The position numbers and the translations under genes were made by a program. A DNA stretch of 51,697 bases from Nodularia sp. (in: cyanobacteria) (GTDB lineage Bacteria > Cyanobacteriota > Cyanobacteriia > Cyanobacteriales > Nostocaceae): assembly GCA_007692755.1 (NCBI GenBank), contig REBL01000151.1:1-51697 (forward strand), written 5' to 3'. How positions within the stretch are numbered: position 1 is the first letter of the stretch; each line of letters starts with the position of its first letter. Below the pieces are notes generated by a model. The model saw only the letters and a list, made by a program, of their open reading frames with translations. It had not been told where the DNA came from and ran no database searches. Positions 43,341 to 51,282 of this stretch are shown piece after piece.

Positions 43341-43382
43341 AGGGGGAGAGAAGGGAGCAAATTTGTCTCCCTCATGTCTCGT

Positions 43383-44216
43383 TTACACTACACGTCTAAT
43401 TAGGGTGACACCATCTCGGATAGGTAACAAAACTTGTTCTACACGAGGATCGGCGGCGACAACACGATTGAACTGTGCGATCGCTTCACCGTTGGCGGTG
43501 CGTTGTTCGGCTGGGAGGTAAACTTGTCCTTGCAACAAAGTATTATCCACGCAGATTAACCCGTCAAGAGTCAGTAACTGATGCTCCAAAATAGTCTGGA
43601 AATACTCCACATATTCCTTTTTATCGGCATCTATGAAAATCAAATCAAATGATTCTTTTCTCGCTGCTAGCTTGTGGATTGTCTCTAAGGCTGGTGCTAC
43701 TTCTACAATGATTTTTTTGCCGTGAGGAGACGCACTAAAGCAATCCTGAGCAAATTGAGCCACATATGGGTCTACTTCGCAACCTATGAGTACCCCATCG
43801 CTGGGCAGTGCTTCCGCCATTGCCAAAGCTGAATATCCTGTGAACATTCCCACTTCGAGAATGCGCTTGGCTTTGGTCATGTGAACAAACATTTTTAATG
43901 TCTGTCCTTCCAGATGTCCTGAGAGCATTTCTTGCTCTAGTTGACGCACTGTTTCGCGATCGCTAAAGCGTTTTCCCCAGTCTTCTTGGCTGGTTTTTTG
44001 CGCCAATGCCTTTAAGGCGCTTGATTCCGGAGTCGTGTAATCATCCAAATAGGGGTCTAAACCTGCGGCTAATTCCACTCCTTCGCGCAGAGAATCTAAT
44101 ATCTCTGAGGAAACCTGACTCTCTTGGGCTAATTTGAGAGTTTTTTGTAGCTGGGCTACTAAGATGCTGTGTGGCGTTATCGGTCTAGCTGTTTCTCTTC
44201 CTACAATACTGGTCAT
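43383..44216 (-). CDS. mysB: MysB, O-methyltransferase of MAA biosynthesis
   Basis: MysB methylates desmethyl-4-deoxygadusol with SAM to give 4-deoxygadusol. I chose ATG at 44216, four bases after the mysA stop, giving 277 residues; the frame is open 81 nt further into mysA, but that part is not typical. SAM-binding motifs are RILEVGMFTGYSALAMAEAL (motif I), VLIGCEVDPYVAQFAQDCF (motif II) and FDLIFIDADKKEYVEYF with LICVDNTLLQG, all of the class I catechol-O-methyltransferase-like type. The tight mysA-mysB spacing shows co-translation. Confidence 0.95.
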   Translation of the reverse strand: MTSIVGRETARPITPHSILVAQLQKTLKLAQESQVSSEILDSLREGVELAAGLDPYLDDYTTPESSALKALAQKTSQEDWGKRFSDRETVRQLEQEMLSGHLEGQTLKMFVHMTKAKRILEVGMFTGYSALAMAEALPSDGVLIGCEVDPYVAQFAQDCFSASPHGKKIIVEVAPALETIHKLAARKESFDLIFIDADKKEYVEYFQTILEHQLLTLDGLICVDNTLLQGQVYLPAEQRTANGEAIAQFNRVVAADPRVEQVLLPIRDGVTLIRRVV

Positions 44217-44220
44217 ATCT

Positions 44221-45450
44221 TCACACCCCCAATAGCTTGGCTGATTGACTTTCAATGTATGCGTCAACGCCTGCTCCACCACGAGGATATTCAGCACAAA
44301 GACGTTTGTGTTCAGCTAAAGCAGCATCAAGTTCTTCCCGGTTGAGATCATTGACAAAGAAGCACTCACCAATGGGACGAGGCATAGCTGCGCGTTGTTT
44401 GCCATCTCGTGTCAGACTAATAGACTCGGTAGCATCCCAGAGCAAATCGCCATTTAGCAGCGGATGATCCAGTGATAAACCAATTTTACTCATCAAATCT
44501 AAGATGCGATCGCGCTCTTGAGTTGGAATATAGCCCCGTTGTGCCGCAATGGTTGCAGATAAAGCCATATCTATATTCACCGCGTGACCATGATAGAGAG
44601 GTACACGAGGTGCTAATTCTAGAGTAGGACTCCAAGTGTGACCATAGGCAATAACTCGATCCAAGTCTAATTCATGCAAGTTAGGAGTTTCTAACTCCAG
44701 CATAGTTTTGATGGCTTCATAGTTGACTGTATGGGCAATCTCTTTGATTTCCGGTGTAGCATTCACCTGTCCAAAGTGAGTGGAAAGCAGTTGTTCGCCA
44801 TATTCGTATAGCAGTTCAAACACTTGTGAGTTAGAAACTACAGCGATTTTTACTAACTCTGCCATCCCATTGCGAACTTGAGATGTTGGCAAGGTCTGCA
44901 AAAATGAAAAATCTAGAATCACTTTCAAAGGTGCGTGATATGCTCCCAAGCGATTTTTCAACTTACGATGATTAACTGCTACCTTAATTGCTACACCTGC
45001 ATCAATTAAACCAATCAAAGTGGTGGGAACGCGAATGAAATTGCTCTTGCGACGGTAAGCAGCGCAAGCAAACCCAGCCACATCAGTAATTAGACCACCA
45101 CCGACTACCAAAACTGGTTCTTTGCGAACTAAACCAAAGTCAGAAAAAGCATCAACAATTTTCTCAAAACTGCTCAGGCTTTTCTCTGTCTCAGAAATGA
45201 TGATTGGAAATACTGTCAGATCAATATCATAGTGCTGAAAATATGACCTGATTTGTTTGCCATAAAGTTCATAAACATTGGCATCAATCACAGTTAAACA
45301 GCGACCAAATTTCGCGTAACTATCGGCAATTTCGCTGTTTTTCACATCAAATGCCCCGTTCACATAGACGAGACTAAAATCAATCTTTTCGTAACCTTCT
45401 ACGTGAAATGCAGTTTCTGTAGCTTCAAAGGATGCTTGAACTTTATTCAT
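44221..45450 (-). CDS. mysA: MysA, desmethyl-4-deoxygadusol synthase
   Basis: MysA is a sugar phosphate cyclase that turns sedoheptulose 7-phosphate into desmethyl-4-deoxygadusol, the committed step to MAAs. The 409-residue protein belongs to the dehydroquinate synthase superfamily. The NAD site includes [20 protein letters not shown] (113-132), followed by [20 protein letters not shown] and [21 protein letters not shown] (E198, K201), [10 protein letters not shown] and [10 protein letters not shown] carry metal and catalytic residues. AYHAP and the long N-terminus separate it from housekeeping AroB, and its neighbours confirm the call. It heads the mysABCD set; the 1.8 kb upstream presumably holds its promoter and light- or UV-dependent control sites. 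Confidence 0.95.
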   Translation of the reverse strand: MNKVQASFEATETAFHVEGYEKIDFSLVYVNGAFDVKNSEIADSYAKFGRCLTVIDANVYELYGKQIRSYFQHYDIDLTVFPIIISETEKSLSSFEKIVDAFSDFGLVRKEPVLVVGGGLITDVAGFACAAYRRKSNFIRVPTTLIGLIDAGVAIKVAVNHRKLKNRLGAYHAPLKVILDFSFLQTLPTSQVRNGMAELVKIAVVSNSQVFELLYEYGEQLLSTHFGQVNATPEIKEIAHTVNYEAIKTMLELETPNLHELDLDRVIAYGHTWSPTLELAPRVPLYHGHAVNIDMALSATIAAQRGYIPTQERDRILDLMSKIGLSLDHPLLNGDLLWDATESISLTRDGKQRAAMPRPIGECFFVNDLNREELDAALAEHKRLCAEYPRGGAGVDAYIESQSAKLLGV

Positions 45451-45736
45451 GTCTGTTGACCTTATTCCAAGTAAAAAAATTGTGAGATTTCGGGATTAAT
45501 GACCATTTACCCTGATGCAAACCAGTAGGAAGTGATGCTCTTAATCCTTTGAGATTAAAGACACAACAAAATAGGCTTTCAAAAAAAGCTTAGTTTTATT
45601 ACTGGCTGGCAATGTTATGAGACAACGCCGTTTATTTGACTGAGTAAATTATCTAGGTGGGTTCACCTCTGATTCGAGGTTAACTATAAACTAGTCAACT
45701 AGTGCCTCTTTCGGGATTATTGACTCTAATTTGGAA

Positions 45737-45760
45737 AATACATCTGAATTCAGATGTATT
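45737..45760. repeat. 24-bp perfect palindrome upstream of mysA
   Basis: The half-site AATACATCTGAA is followed by its exact complement, centred on an EcoRI site at 45746-45751. It lies about 290 bp upstream of the mysA start. Its length and symmetry would suit a dimeric DNA-binding protein or a hairpin in a long leader RNA. Confidence 0.8.
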
Positions 45761-45904
45761 CCACTATATTTAACTTTAGTGGTTTTCCGATTGTGAGGTT
45801 ACTTAAAACTCCTGTCCTGGAGAAATATTCGTATCGTTTATCTCCAAGCTTTAATTTGAGCTGAGAACCATGATTAATTCTTAATTCGCTGTTTTTTAGC
45901 ATGA
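45758..45904. repeat. 147-nt diverged direct repeat, copy 1
   Basis: Shares its ends and several internal blocks with the segment at 45994-46140: ATTCCACTAT at the start, TTCCGA, TAAAACTCCT, CCATGAT(T/C)AATTCT and GCTGTTTTTTAGCATGA at the end. Both copies are 147 nt and align without net gaps, with a diverged middle. GCT-TTTTTT-AGC could form a tiny hairpin at the end. Confidence 0.8.
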
Positions 45905-45993
45905 CTATCAAACCTTATATTGCTAAACTCGCTACATTCTTTTTGGCTGAGAATGACAGTGGCTTTTCCAGAAGTTTCCCGTAATTTTTATTA

Positions 45994-46140
45994 ATTCCAC
46001 TATGTTTGACTCTAGCAACTTTCCGAATTTTGAACTTGGTAAAACTCCTATGTTTGTCAACTACTTATATGGTATATTTATCGACTCATCTGTGAGATTG
46101 GCACCATGATCAATTCTCAGATAGCTGTTTTTTAGCATGA
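45994..46140. repeat. 147-nt diverged direct repeat, copy 2
   Basis: Second copy of the block described at 45758-45904, with a period of 236 nt. Preservation of the ends with divergence in the middle suggests selection on the outer parts, for example paired binding sites or small RNA ends, rather than a recent duplication. Confidence 0.8.
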
Positions 46141-46342
46141 ATCTGAACACATAAAAATGGCTCAAAACCAAGATGATTGACTACACTCAATTGAGATGTC
46201 AGTCTTCAAAAAAACTACCTTAGTAGCTTCTAAAAGTTCAGAATTGAAATATCTCTGAGTTACTTGTCACAAAAATTGAAATTTTTTAATAAATGGTTGT
46301 GTGTTAAAAAATTTCTAAATTTGTTTAAATTGGCTTTGTAAC

Positions 46343-46363
46343 GCTAAATTAAGCTAATTTAGC
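46343..46363. repeat. AT-rich hairpin
   Basis: GCTAAATTA and TAATTTAGC flank a three-base loop, a perfect 9-bp stem. It lies in the AT-rich middle of the mysA upstream region. Role unknown. Confidence 0.6.
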
Positions 46364-46935
46364 TTAAACCCAGAAACGGTTTAATGTTAGCTAACTTAGA
46401 ATCACTATACAAAACATAACATAATGTTAATACAAATCATAACAAATGTAAATGTTTAAACCCAAAAATGTGGCAAATGAACGTCATAGTCAGGATTGCA
46501 GCCCTCAAAATCAATCTTAAGATATAGTGATTAGCTATGTTTTTTATGAATAATTTCCTGTTAAGCGATACTGACGGTCACAAATTTGTCCATCTTGGTT
46601 AAGTCTGATTACTGATTATTAAAAGTTAACAATACATATTGTAAAGCAGCACTAATCTTCTTCGCCGTGATTTGCGTCACTGCGAACTACCCCTACCTTC
46701 AGTGCAGTCTTCAGTGTTATGGGTAAGCGATGAAACATCAATAACACCTTGGCAGACATTTTGATCGCCTGTAAAATTTTCATTAGCAGCCCAATTTAGC
46801 CAGCGATCAGGCGTTTCAATGGTTGGTTTAGAGAATTTTCACTCTAATTGTGTCTCTACTTCATGCAGTTTCTCGGAATCATTCCGCAATTTCAAGAACA
46901 AAACGCTCTTTTATGACTCTGAAACCATAAAATAT

Positions 46936-47041
46936 GCGTAGGTTGGGTTGAGCTTTGCGAAACCCGACAAAACCAGCGATTATTGGTGTTAAGTTTCGTT
47001 CCATTGTTCCGTAACGCTGACGCAAACAACCCAACCTACGC
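46936..47041. repeat. MITE-like repeat with GCGTAGGTTGGGTTG ends
   Basis: GCGTAGGTTGGGTTG (46936-46950) and CAACCCAACCTACGC (47027-47041) are exact inverted complements enclosing about 76 nt. The same outer sequence with an internal TTGGTGTT(G)GGTTTC recurs as a half copy at 49074-49110. It is a common dispersed element of Nostoc-type genomes. Confidence 0.8.
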
Positions 47042-47238
47042 CTAATTGTGGGTCTGCTTCATCCCACAATTTCAAGAACATAATCCAACTCAACTGGGGA
47101 AGCCAGTATAATTCTAAATTTAGACCTTTAGTCAGTCCGTATGATAGATATCACGCGCTGATTTTACCACGCTGCCTAGTTTTTGGCGGTGGTGACGGGT
47201 TGGTTAAATCTGTTTTTTCGCTTCATTGCTATCTGTAA

Positions 47239-47946
47239 TTACTTATTATTTTCATCATCGGCCATAAAGAAGATGATTCTATCAATTATTAAAATTAAAC
47301 GTAAAGAACTTGTGGCAATACCAAAATTTGTTTGTAACCCGTGGCATATTCCATGACGATTAAGTTTATTTTCCTGATCATCTTCTGAATTATATTCTTT
47401 ATATAGATAAGCAATCACTTTAGAAAAATCTTCATTGAGTAAACCTACCCAATTATTCTGGAGTATATCTACTAACGTGCCTTGTATTTTTTGTTCCTTC
47501 CATTTTCTTACTAACGCATTTACTGCATTTTCGAGACATTGTTCGTTTAGTAATTTCCAGCTAACTCCTGTAATTTTAGCCTCATCTACTGCATCTTTTA
47601 ATAATCCTTCTATTTGTGGTGTTAATGCAGATACACTTAAATAATATTTTTCTTCTAAATGGGCTGTAACGGCTTCTTTTAATATAGAAATTCTTTTTTC
47701 TACATGACTATTATTTTTGATTATCCAATTATTTAAAGTTTCTTTAATTTTGGATGATATCATTAATTTTTTCAGAAATATTTCATCTATTGTTAGTTTT
47801 TCTTCATACGCATCATTGAGGATTTGCACAATACTTGTACCTTCAAAAGTTGAAGTCGGTAAAATCCAAATAGGATACAATTCATTTTCCATTCCTTGAA
47901 TCATCAATTTATCAGAGATATTAAAACAAAAATTATTTATGAACAT
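47239..47946 (-). CDS. HEPN-like protein, second of a paralogous pair
   Basis: The 235-residue protein is alpha-helical in appearance and ends with LNRHGICHGLQTNFG, in which R197 and H202 fit the RxxxxH motif of HEPN ribonucleases. It shares WILPTSTF, KLMISSKIKETLNNW, ILKEAVTAHLEEKYYLSVSA followed by LTPQIEG, and the C-terminal LRLILIIDRIIFF with the gene just upstream, so the two arose by duplication. It lacks that gene's N-terminal 130 residues. The frame opens inside the upstream gene (14-nt overlap); internal Met codons at 47904 and 47892 are alternative starts. It is AT-rich and free of HIP1 sites. The family is not one I can name; an RNase toxin or defence role is inference. Confidence 0.65.
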   Translation of the reverse strand: MFINNFCFNISDKLMIQGMENELYPIWILPTSTFEGTSIVQILNDAYEEKLTIDEIFLKKLMISSKIKETLNNWIIKNNSHVEKRISILKEAVTAHLEEKYYLSVSALTPQIEGLLKDAVDEAKITGVSWKLLNEQCLENAVNALVRKWKEQKIQGTLVDILQNNWVGLLNEDFSKVIAYLYKEYNSEDDQENKLNRHGICHGLQTNFGIATSSLRLILIIDRIIFFMADDENNK

Positions 47947-48913
47947 AGAAGCAAATTATTCTATCAAGAATAAGTATTAACTTTAAGGAATTTTTAGCAG
48001 TACCAAAATTAGTTATTCCTCCATGACAAATGCCTTTACGATCTAATCCATCATTACTAGATATTTCTCTATCATCTTTATACAAATTATTAAGCATTTT
48101 TAGCATACTCTTTAAAGGAGTGGGTCTGGGAGGATTAATATTAAGTTTACGCCTCCATATTTCTTCTAATGATTCAATTGCTTTGACAATTTCAGTATCT
48201 GATATACCACGAAAAGTTGCATTCATGTCATGATCTTTTATTATATCTCTGATAATACCTTCTACTTGAGGAACTAAAGTCGAAACGCTTAAGAAAAAAT
48301 TACCTTCTAGATGTGCGTACAATGCTTCCTTAAGGATAGGATATCTATTTTGTATGTTTATATTACTAACACTTTCTTTTTGCCAACGTTCTAAAGTTTC
48401 ATGAATTCTATCAATAGTCATTAATTTATTAATAAATAAATCATCCTTATGATCACTTGTGTTTGATTGAAAGAAATCTTCGATAGTCTGTATATCATCA
48501 CCCGAAATTGCTCTTGACTCTTCTGGTAAAATTACAAGTGTTGAGGTGGGTAATATCCATTCTGGTTCAATATCATATCTCTTCTCTAATTTATATATAT
48601 AATCTATTATGTCTGAGCTAGATACTAGAAAAAACTTTTTCCTTATTTTTATGTATTCTTTAAAAAAATTATTGACGTAATCAACCTCCTTGATACACTG
48701 CCGGAAATCTTTGACATTGACATGGCAATTTTCCAATTTAATCTTATCTTTTAATGCTTGATATTCTATTTCTCTAATCTCACCTGTAACGCTGTTTATT
48801 AAAGTGTCAATCTTCTTTGTATCTTGCGTACTCTTAGGCTCAGTATTTTCTTTTATGTCTTTGAGCCGAATTTCCAAACATTTTAAAGTAGCATATATTG
48901 ATGGAATATTCAT
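47933..48913 (-). CDS. HEPN-like protein, first of a paralogous pair
   Basis: The 326-residue protein has an N-terminal helical part (residues about 1-130) without clear family and a C-terminal part shared with the next gene: WILPTSTL, KLMTIDRIHETLERW, ILKEALYAHLEGNFFLSVST followed by LVPQVEG, and GLDRKGICHGGITNFG with R292 and H297 in an RxxxxH arrangement, then LKLILILDRIICF. No signal peptide or membrane helix is seen. It overlaps the following gene by 14 nt, so the products are made together and may interact. The pair lies about 300 nt from a tRNA-Pro gene, has low GC and lacks HIP1 sites, which suggests transfer. Confidence 0.65.
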   Translation of the reverse strand: MNIPSIYATLKCLEIRLKDIKENTEPKSTQDTKKIDTLINSVTGEIREIEYQALKDKIKLENCHVNVKDFRQCIKEVDYVNNFFKEYIKIRKKFFLVSSSDIIDYIYKLEKRYDIEPEWILPTSTLVILPEESRAISGDDIQTIEDFFQSNTSDHKDDLFINKLMTIDRIHETLERWQKESVSNINIQNRYPILKEALYAHLEGNFFLSVSTLVPQVEGIIRDIIKDHDMNATFRGISDTEIVKAIESLEEIWRRKLNINPPRPTPLKSMLKMLNNLYKDDREISSNDGLDRKGICHGGITNFGTAKNSLKLILILDRIICFYVHK

Positions 48914-49218
48914 AATGTTTTTTTCTTGTTAAAATTTAAATTTATGCAGAATCAAGTAAACTTGGCAATTGATTCACAACTTCCCTTTGCTGAATACCAC
49001 CGAATTTTTGAGAAAATTCAATAGTATTCCATATCCCTCAAACTACCGATTAGCCTGAAAAATTCACGTCTTCTTGGTGTTGGGTTTCACTTTGTTCAAC
49101 CCAACCTACGTCAAAATTCATCAAAGTCCTTAAAATAAGGGTTGCTAATTTTTATCTGACGAGAGTAATAAAAGAGGGTTAATTAACTATTGCTTCAGGT
49201 AAATCTACATCAAAAAAT
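48914..49218. other. Gap between the HEPN-like pair and tRNA-Pro
   Basis: No gene is seen. The stretch contains a half copy of the CAACCCAACCTACG repeat (49074-49110) and AT-rich sequence. It must include the promoter of the HEPN-like pair. I looked for a direct repeat of the tRNA 3' end (CGGGATGACTGG) as an attachment site and found none. Confidence 0.6.
49074..49110. repeat. Half copy of the AACCCAACCTACG element
   Basis: TTGGTGTTGGGTTTC followed by TTCAACCCAACCTACG matches the right half of the repeat at 46936-47041. The left half is absent. With the full copy it brackets the HEPN-like pair. Confidence 0.65.
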
Positions 49219-49291
49219 CGGGATGACTGGATTCGAACCAGCGGCCCCTTCGTCCCGAACGAAGTGCGCTACCAAGCTGCGCCACATCCCG
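49219..49291 (-). tRNA. tRNA-Pro (anticodon CGG)
   Basis: Read on the minus strand, 73 nt fold into a complete cloverleaf: acceptor arms CGGGATG/CATCCCG, D stem GCGC/GCGC around AGCTTGGTA, anticodon stem CTTCG/CGAAG with loop TTCGGGA (anticodon CGG), a five-base variable loop, and T arm GCTGG-TTCGAAT-CCAGT. The terminal CCA is not encoded. It reads proline CCG codons. Confidence 0.97.
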
Positions 49292-49427
49292 TCACAGCAA
49301 ATACCAAACCATTATATCATAAATAATAAATTATCAAAATCTGCTCACCATAATATAGATGAAAAATATCTTCACTCACAGCTTTGCTTGCTAGGATGAG
49401 ATTTATATAACTTCATCAGAGTAGATT

Positions 49428-50330
49428 GTGACTGTTAAACCAGACTGGTTGCGAGTAAAAGCGCCTCAGTGGGAGCGCGTTGGTAACGTCAAAGAAATTT
49501 TACGGGATTTAGCACTCAATACAGTTTGCGAGGAAGCTTCCTGTCCCAATATTGGTGAGTGTTTTCAAGCCGGTACTGCCACATTTTTGATTATGGGGCC
49601 GGCTTGTACCCGTGCTTGTCCCTACTGTGATATTGATTTTGAGAAAAAACCCCAACCTCTAGACTCCACAGAACCAGCACGACTGGCTGAAGCTGTGCGC
49701 CGAATGAAACTGAATCATGTGGTGATTACTTCTGTAAATCGGGATGATTTAGCCGATGGTGGTGCTTCTCAGTTTGTGCGCTGTATTGCCGCAGTGCGGA
49801 GTGTTTCACCTCAAACCACAATTGAGGTGCTAATTCCTGATTTGTGCGGTAATTGGAATGCTTTAGCCATAATTTTACAAGCTGCGCCAGAGGTACTTAA
49901 CCACAATACAGAAACAATTGAGCGCTTATATCGTCGGGTGCGTCCCCAAGGTAACTATCAGCGTACTTTGGAATTACTCAAGCGATCGCGCCAAATCGCC
50001 CCTTGGGTATACACTAAATCAGGTATCATGGTCGGGCTAGGTGAAACTGATGCCGAAATTCGCCAAGCTATGCAAGACTTACGCTCTGTAGATTGTGATA
50101 TTTTGACTATTGGGCAGTACCTCCAACCCAGTCAAAAACACTTGCAAGTTAATGACTTTATTACCCCCGAACAATTTGCAGCTTGGCAAGTATTCGGCGA
50201 AGAAATCGGATTTTTACAAGTAGTTTCTTCACCCTTGACAAGAAGCTCATATCATGCAGAGCAAGTCAGGGAATTAATGCAACGCTACCCTCGTCAGGTA
50301 GAGACGCAATTACTCGCGTCTGAGATTTAA
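49428..50330 (+). CDS. lipA: Lipoyl synthase
   Basis: LipA inserts two sulfur atoms into protein-bound octanoyl groups to make lipoyl cofactors. The 300-residue protein starts at GTG 49428 ([20 protein letters not shown]). It carries both iron-sulfur clusters: the auxiliary [12 protein letters not shown] (CxxxxCxxxxxC) and the radical [31 protein letters not shown] and [17 protein letters not shown] are also typical, as is the C-terminal [13 protein letters not shown]. It is followed after 10 nt by gpsA. Cyanobacteria often carry two lipA genes, so this may be one of two. Confidence 0.96.
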   Translation: MTVKPDWLRVKAPQWERVGNVKEILRDLALNTVCEEASCPNIGECFQAGTATFLIMGPACTRACPYCDIDFEKKPQPLDSTEPARLAEAVRRMKLNHVVITSVNRDDLADGGASQFVRCIAAVRSVSPQTTIEVLIPDLCGNWNALAIILQAAPEVLNHNTETIERLYRRVRPQGNYQRTLELLKRSRQIAPWVYTKSGIMVGLGETDAEIRQAMQDLRSVDCDILTIGQYLQPSQKHLQVNDFITPEQFAAWQVFGEEIGFLQVVSSPLTRSSYHAEQVRELMQRYPRQVETQLLASEI

Positions 50331-50340
50331 GTGGTGGGGA

Positions 50341-51282
50341 ATGGTCATGATAGCGGTGCAAAAAACTACCATAGCGATTCTGGGTGCAGGTGCGTGGGGT
50401 ATAGCTTTAGCAGATTTGGCGACTGCAAACGGCCATCAGGTGCGTCTGTGGTCGCGTCGAGGGTCAGCAACTCTGGAAACAGTTATACAAGATGCCCAAA
50501 TCATCTTGTCGGCGATCGCCATGAAAGGGGTGAGTGATGTCGTCTCTCAAGTCAAATCTTGCCACCTTTCCCCAAAAACAATTTTTGTCACAGCTACCAA
50601 AGGCTTAGATCCCAAAACGACCTGTACACCGTCGCAAATTTGGCAAACAGCATTTCCACATCATTCAGTAGTTGTGTTATCGGGGCCAAATTTATCGAAA
50701 GAAATTCAACAATCTTTACCAGCTGCAACGGTAGCAGCCAGCAATGACACTACTGCGGCTGAACTTGTGCAACTGGTATTTTCTTCGCCTCGTTTTCGGG
50801 TATATACTAATCCTGATCCTCTAGGTGTGGAGCTAGGAGGGACATTAAAGAATATTATGGCGATCGCAGCTGGTGTCTGTGATGGCTTACATCTGGGAAC
50901 CAACGCCAAAGCCGCTTTAGTCACCCGTGGACTCACAGAAATGGTTCGTATTGGCCAGAGTTGGGGCGCAAAGACGGAAACATTTTATGGTTTATCAGGT
51001 CTAGGAGATTTGTTAGCAACCTGCAACAGTCCTCTGAGTCGCAACTACCAAGTTGGTTACCAGATGGCTGTGGGTCAGACACTTACAGAAATTCTGGCAA
51101 ACTTACCAGGAACGGCTGAAGGTGTCAACACTTGCCAAGTGCTAGTGCAACGAGCCAAGCAGCATCATATTGCTATCCCGATTACCGAGCAAGTTTATCG
51201 CTTAATTCAAGGTGAAGTCACAGCCCAACAAGCACTCTCAGAACTGATGCTCAGAGATATGAAGCCAGAGTACAAGTATTAA
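50341..51282 (+). CDS. gpsA: Glycerol-3-phosphate dehydrogenase [NAD(P)+]
   Basis: GpsA reduces dihydroxyacetone phosphate to sn-glycerol 3-phosphate for phospholipid and glycerolipid synthesis. The 313-residue protein has the NAD(P) Rossmann motif AILGAGAWGIALADLA at residues about 12-27. VVVLSGPNLSKEI, ELGGTLKNIMAIAAGVCDGL with the catalytic lysine, TRGLTEMVRIG, and FYGLSGLGDLLATCNSPLSR with NYQVG are all conserved. Length fits the family. Start ATG 50341 or the ATG two codons later are both possible. It follows lipA by 10 nt and probably shares its transcript. Confidence 0.96.
   Translation: MVMIAVQKTTIAILGAGAWGIALADLATANGHQVRLWSRRGSATLETVIQDAQIILSAIAMKGVSDVVSQVKSCHLSPKTIFVTATKGLDPKTTCTPSQIWQTAFPHHSVVVLSGPNLSKEIQQSLPAATVAASNDTTAAELVQLVFSSPRFRVYTNPDPLGVELGGTLKNIMAIAAGVCDGLHLGTNAKAALVTRGLTEMVRIGQSWGAKTETFYGLSGLGDLLATCNSPLSRNYQVGYQMAVGQTLTEILANLPGTAEGVNTCQVLVQRAKQHHIAIPITEQVYRLIQGEVTAQQALSELMLRDMKPEYKY

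Larger units (their letters stand above)
45451..47238. other. 1.8 kb non-coding region upstream of mysA
   Basis: No credible gene is seen. The region holds a repeated TTTCGGGATTA(A/T)TGAC motif (45487-45502 and 45709-45724), two ACTAGT sites at 45690-45703, a 24-bp palindrome (45737-45760), a duplicated 147-nt block (45758-45904 and 45994-46140), a 9-bp-stem hairpin (46343-46363) and a MITE-like repeat (46936-47041). It must include the mysA promoter and the end of the convergent-side genes. I cannot identify promoter boxes. Confidence 0.65.

Noticed and set aside
44217-44297. Longer MysB start overlapping mysA
   Set aside because: The extra 27 residues are an alternative-frame reading of the mysA 3' end; the ATG at 44216 gives the usual MysB length and tight coupling.
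44221-45450. 3-dehydroquinate synthase (aroB)
   Set aside because: The superfamily matches, but the long N-terminus, the AYHAP segment and linkage with mysB, mysC and mysD fit desmethyl-4-deoxygadusol synthase.
49219-49230. Attachment site formed by the tRNA 3' end
   Set aside because: I looked for a second copy of CGGGATGACTGG on the HEPN side and found none; the nearest similar strings (CGGGATTAATGA, CGGGATTATTGA upstream of mysA) differ too much, and no integrase gene is present.
49190-49399. 69-codon plus-strand frame
   Set aside because: It is the antisense reading of the tRNA-Pro gene and its flanks.
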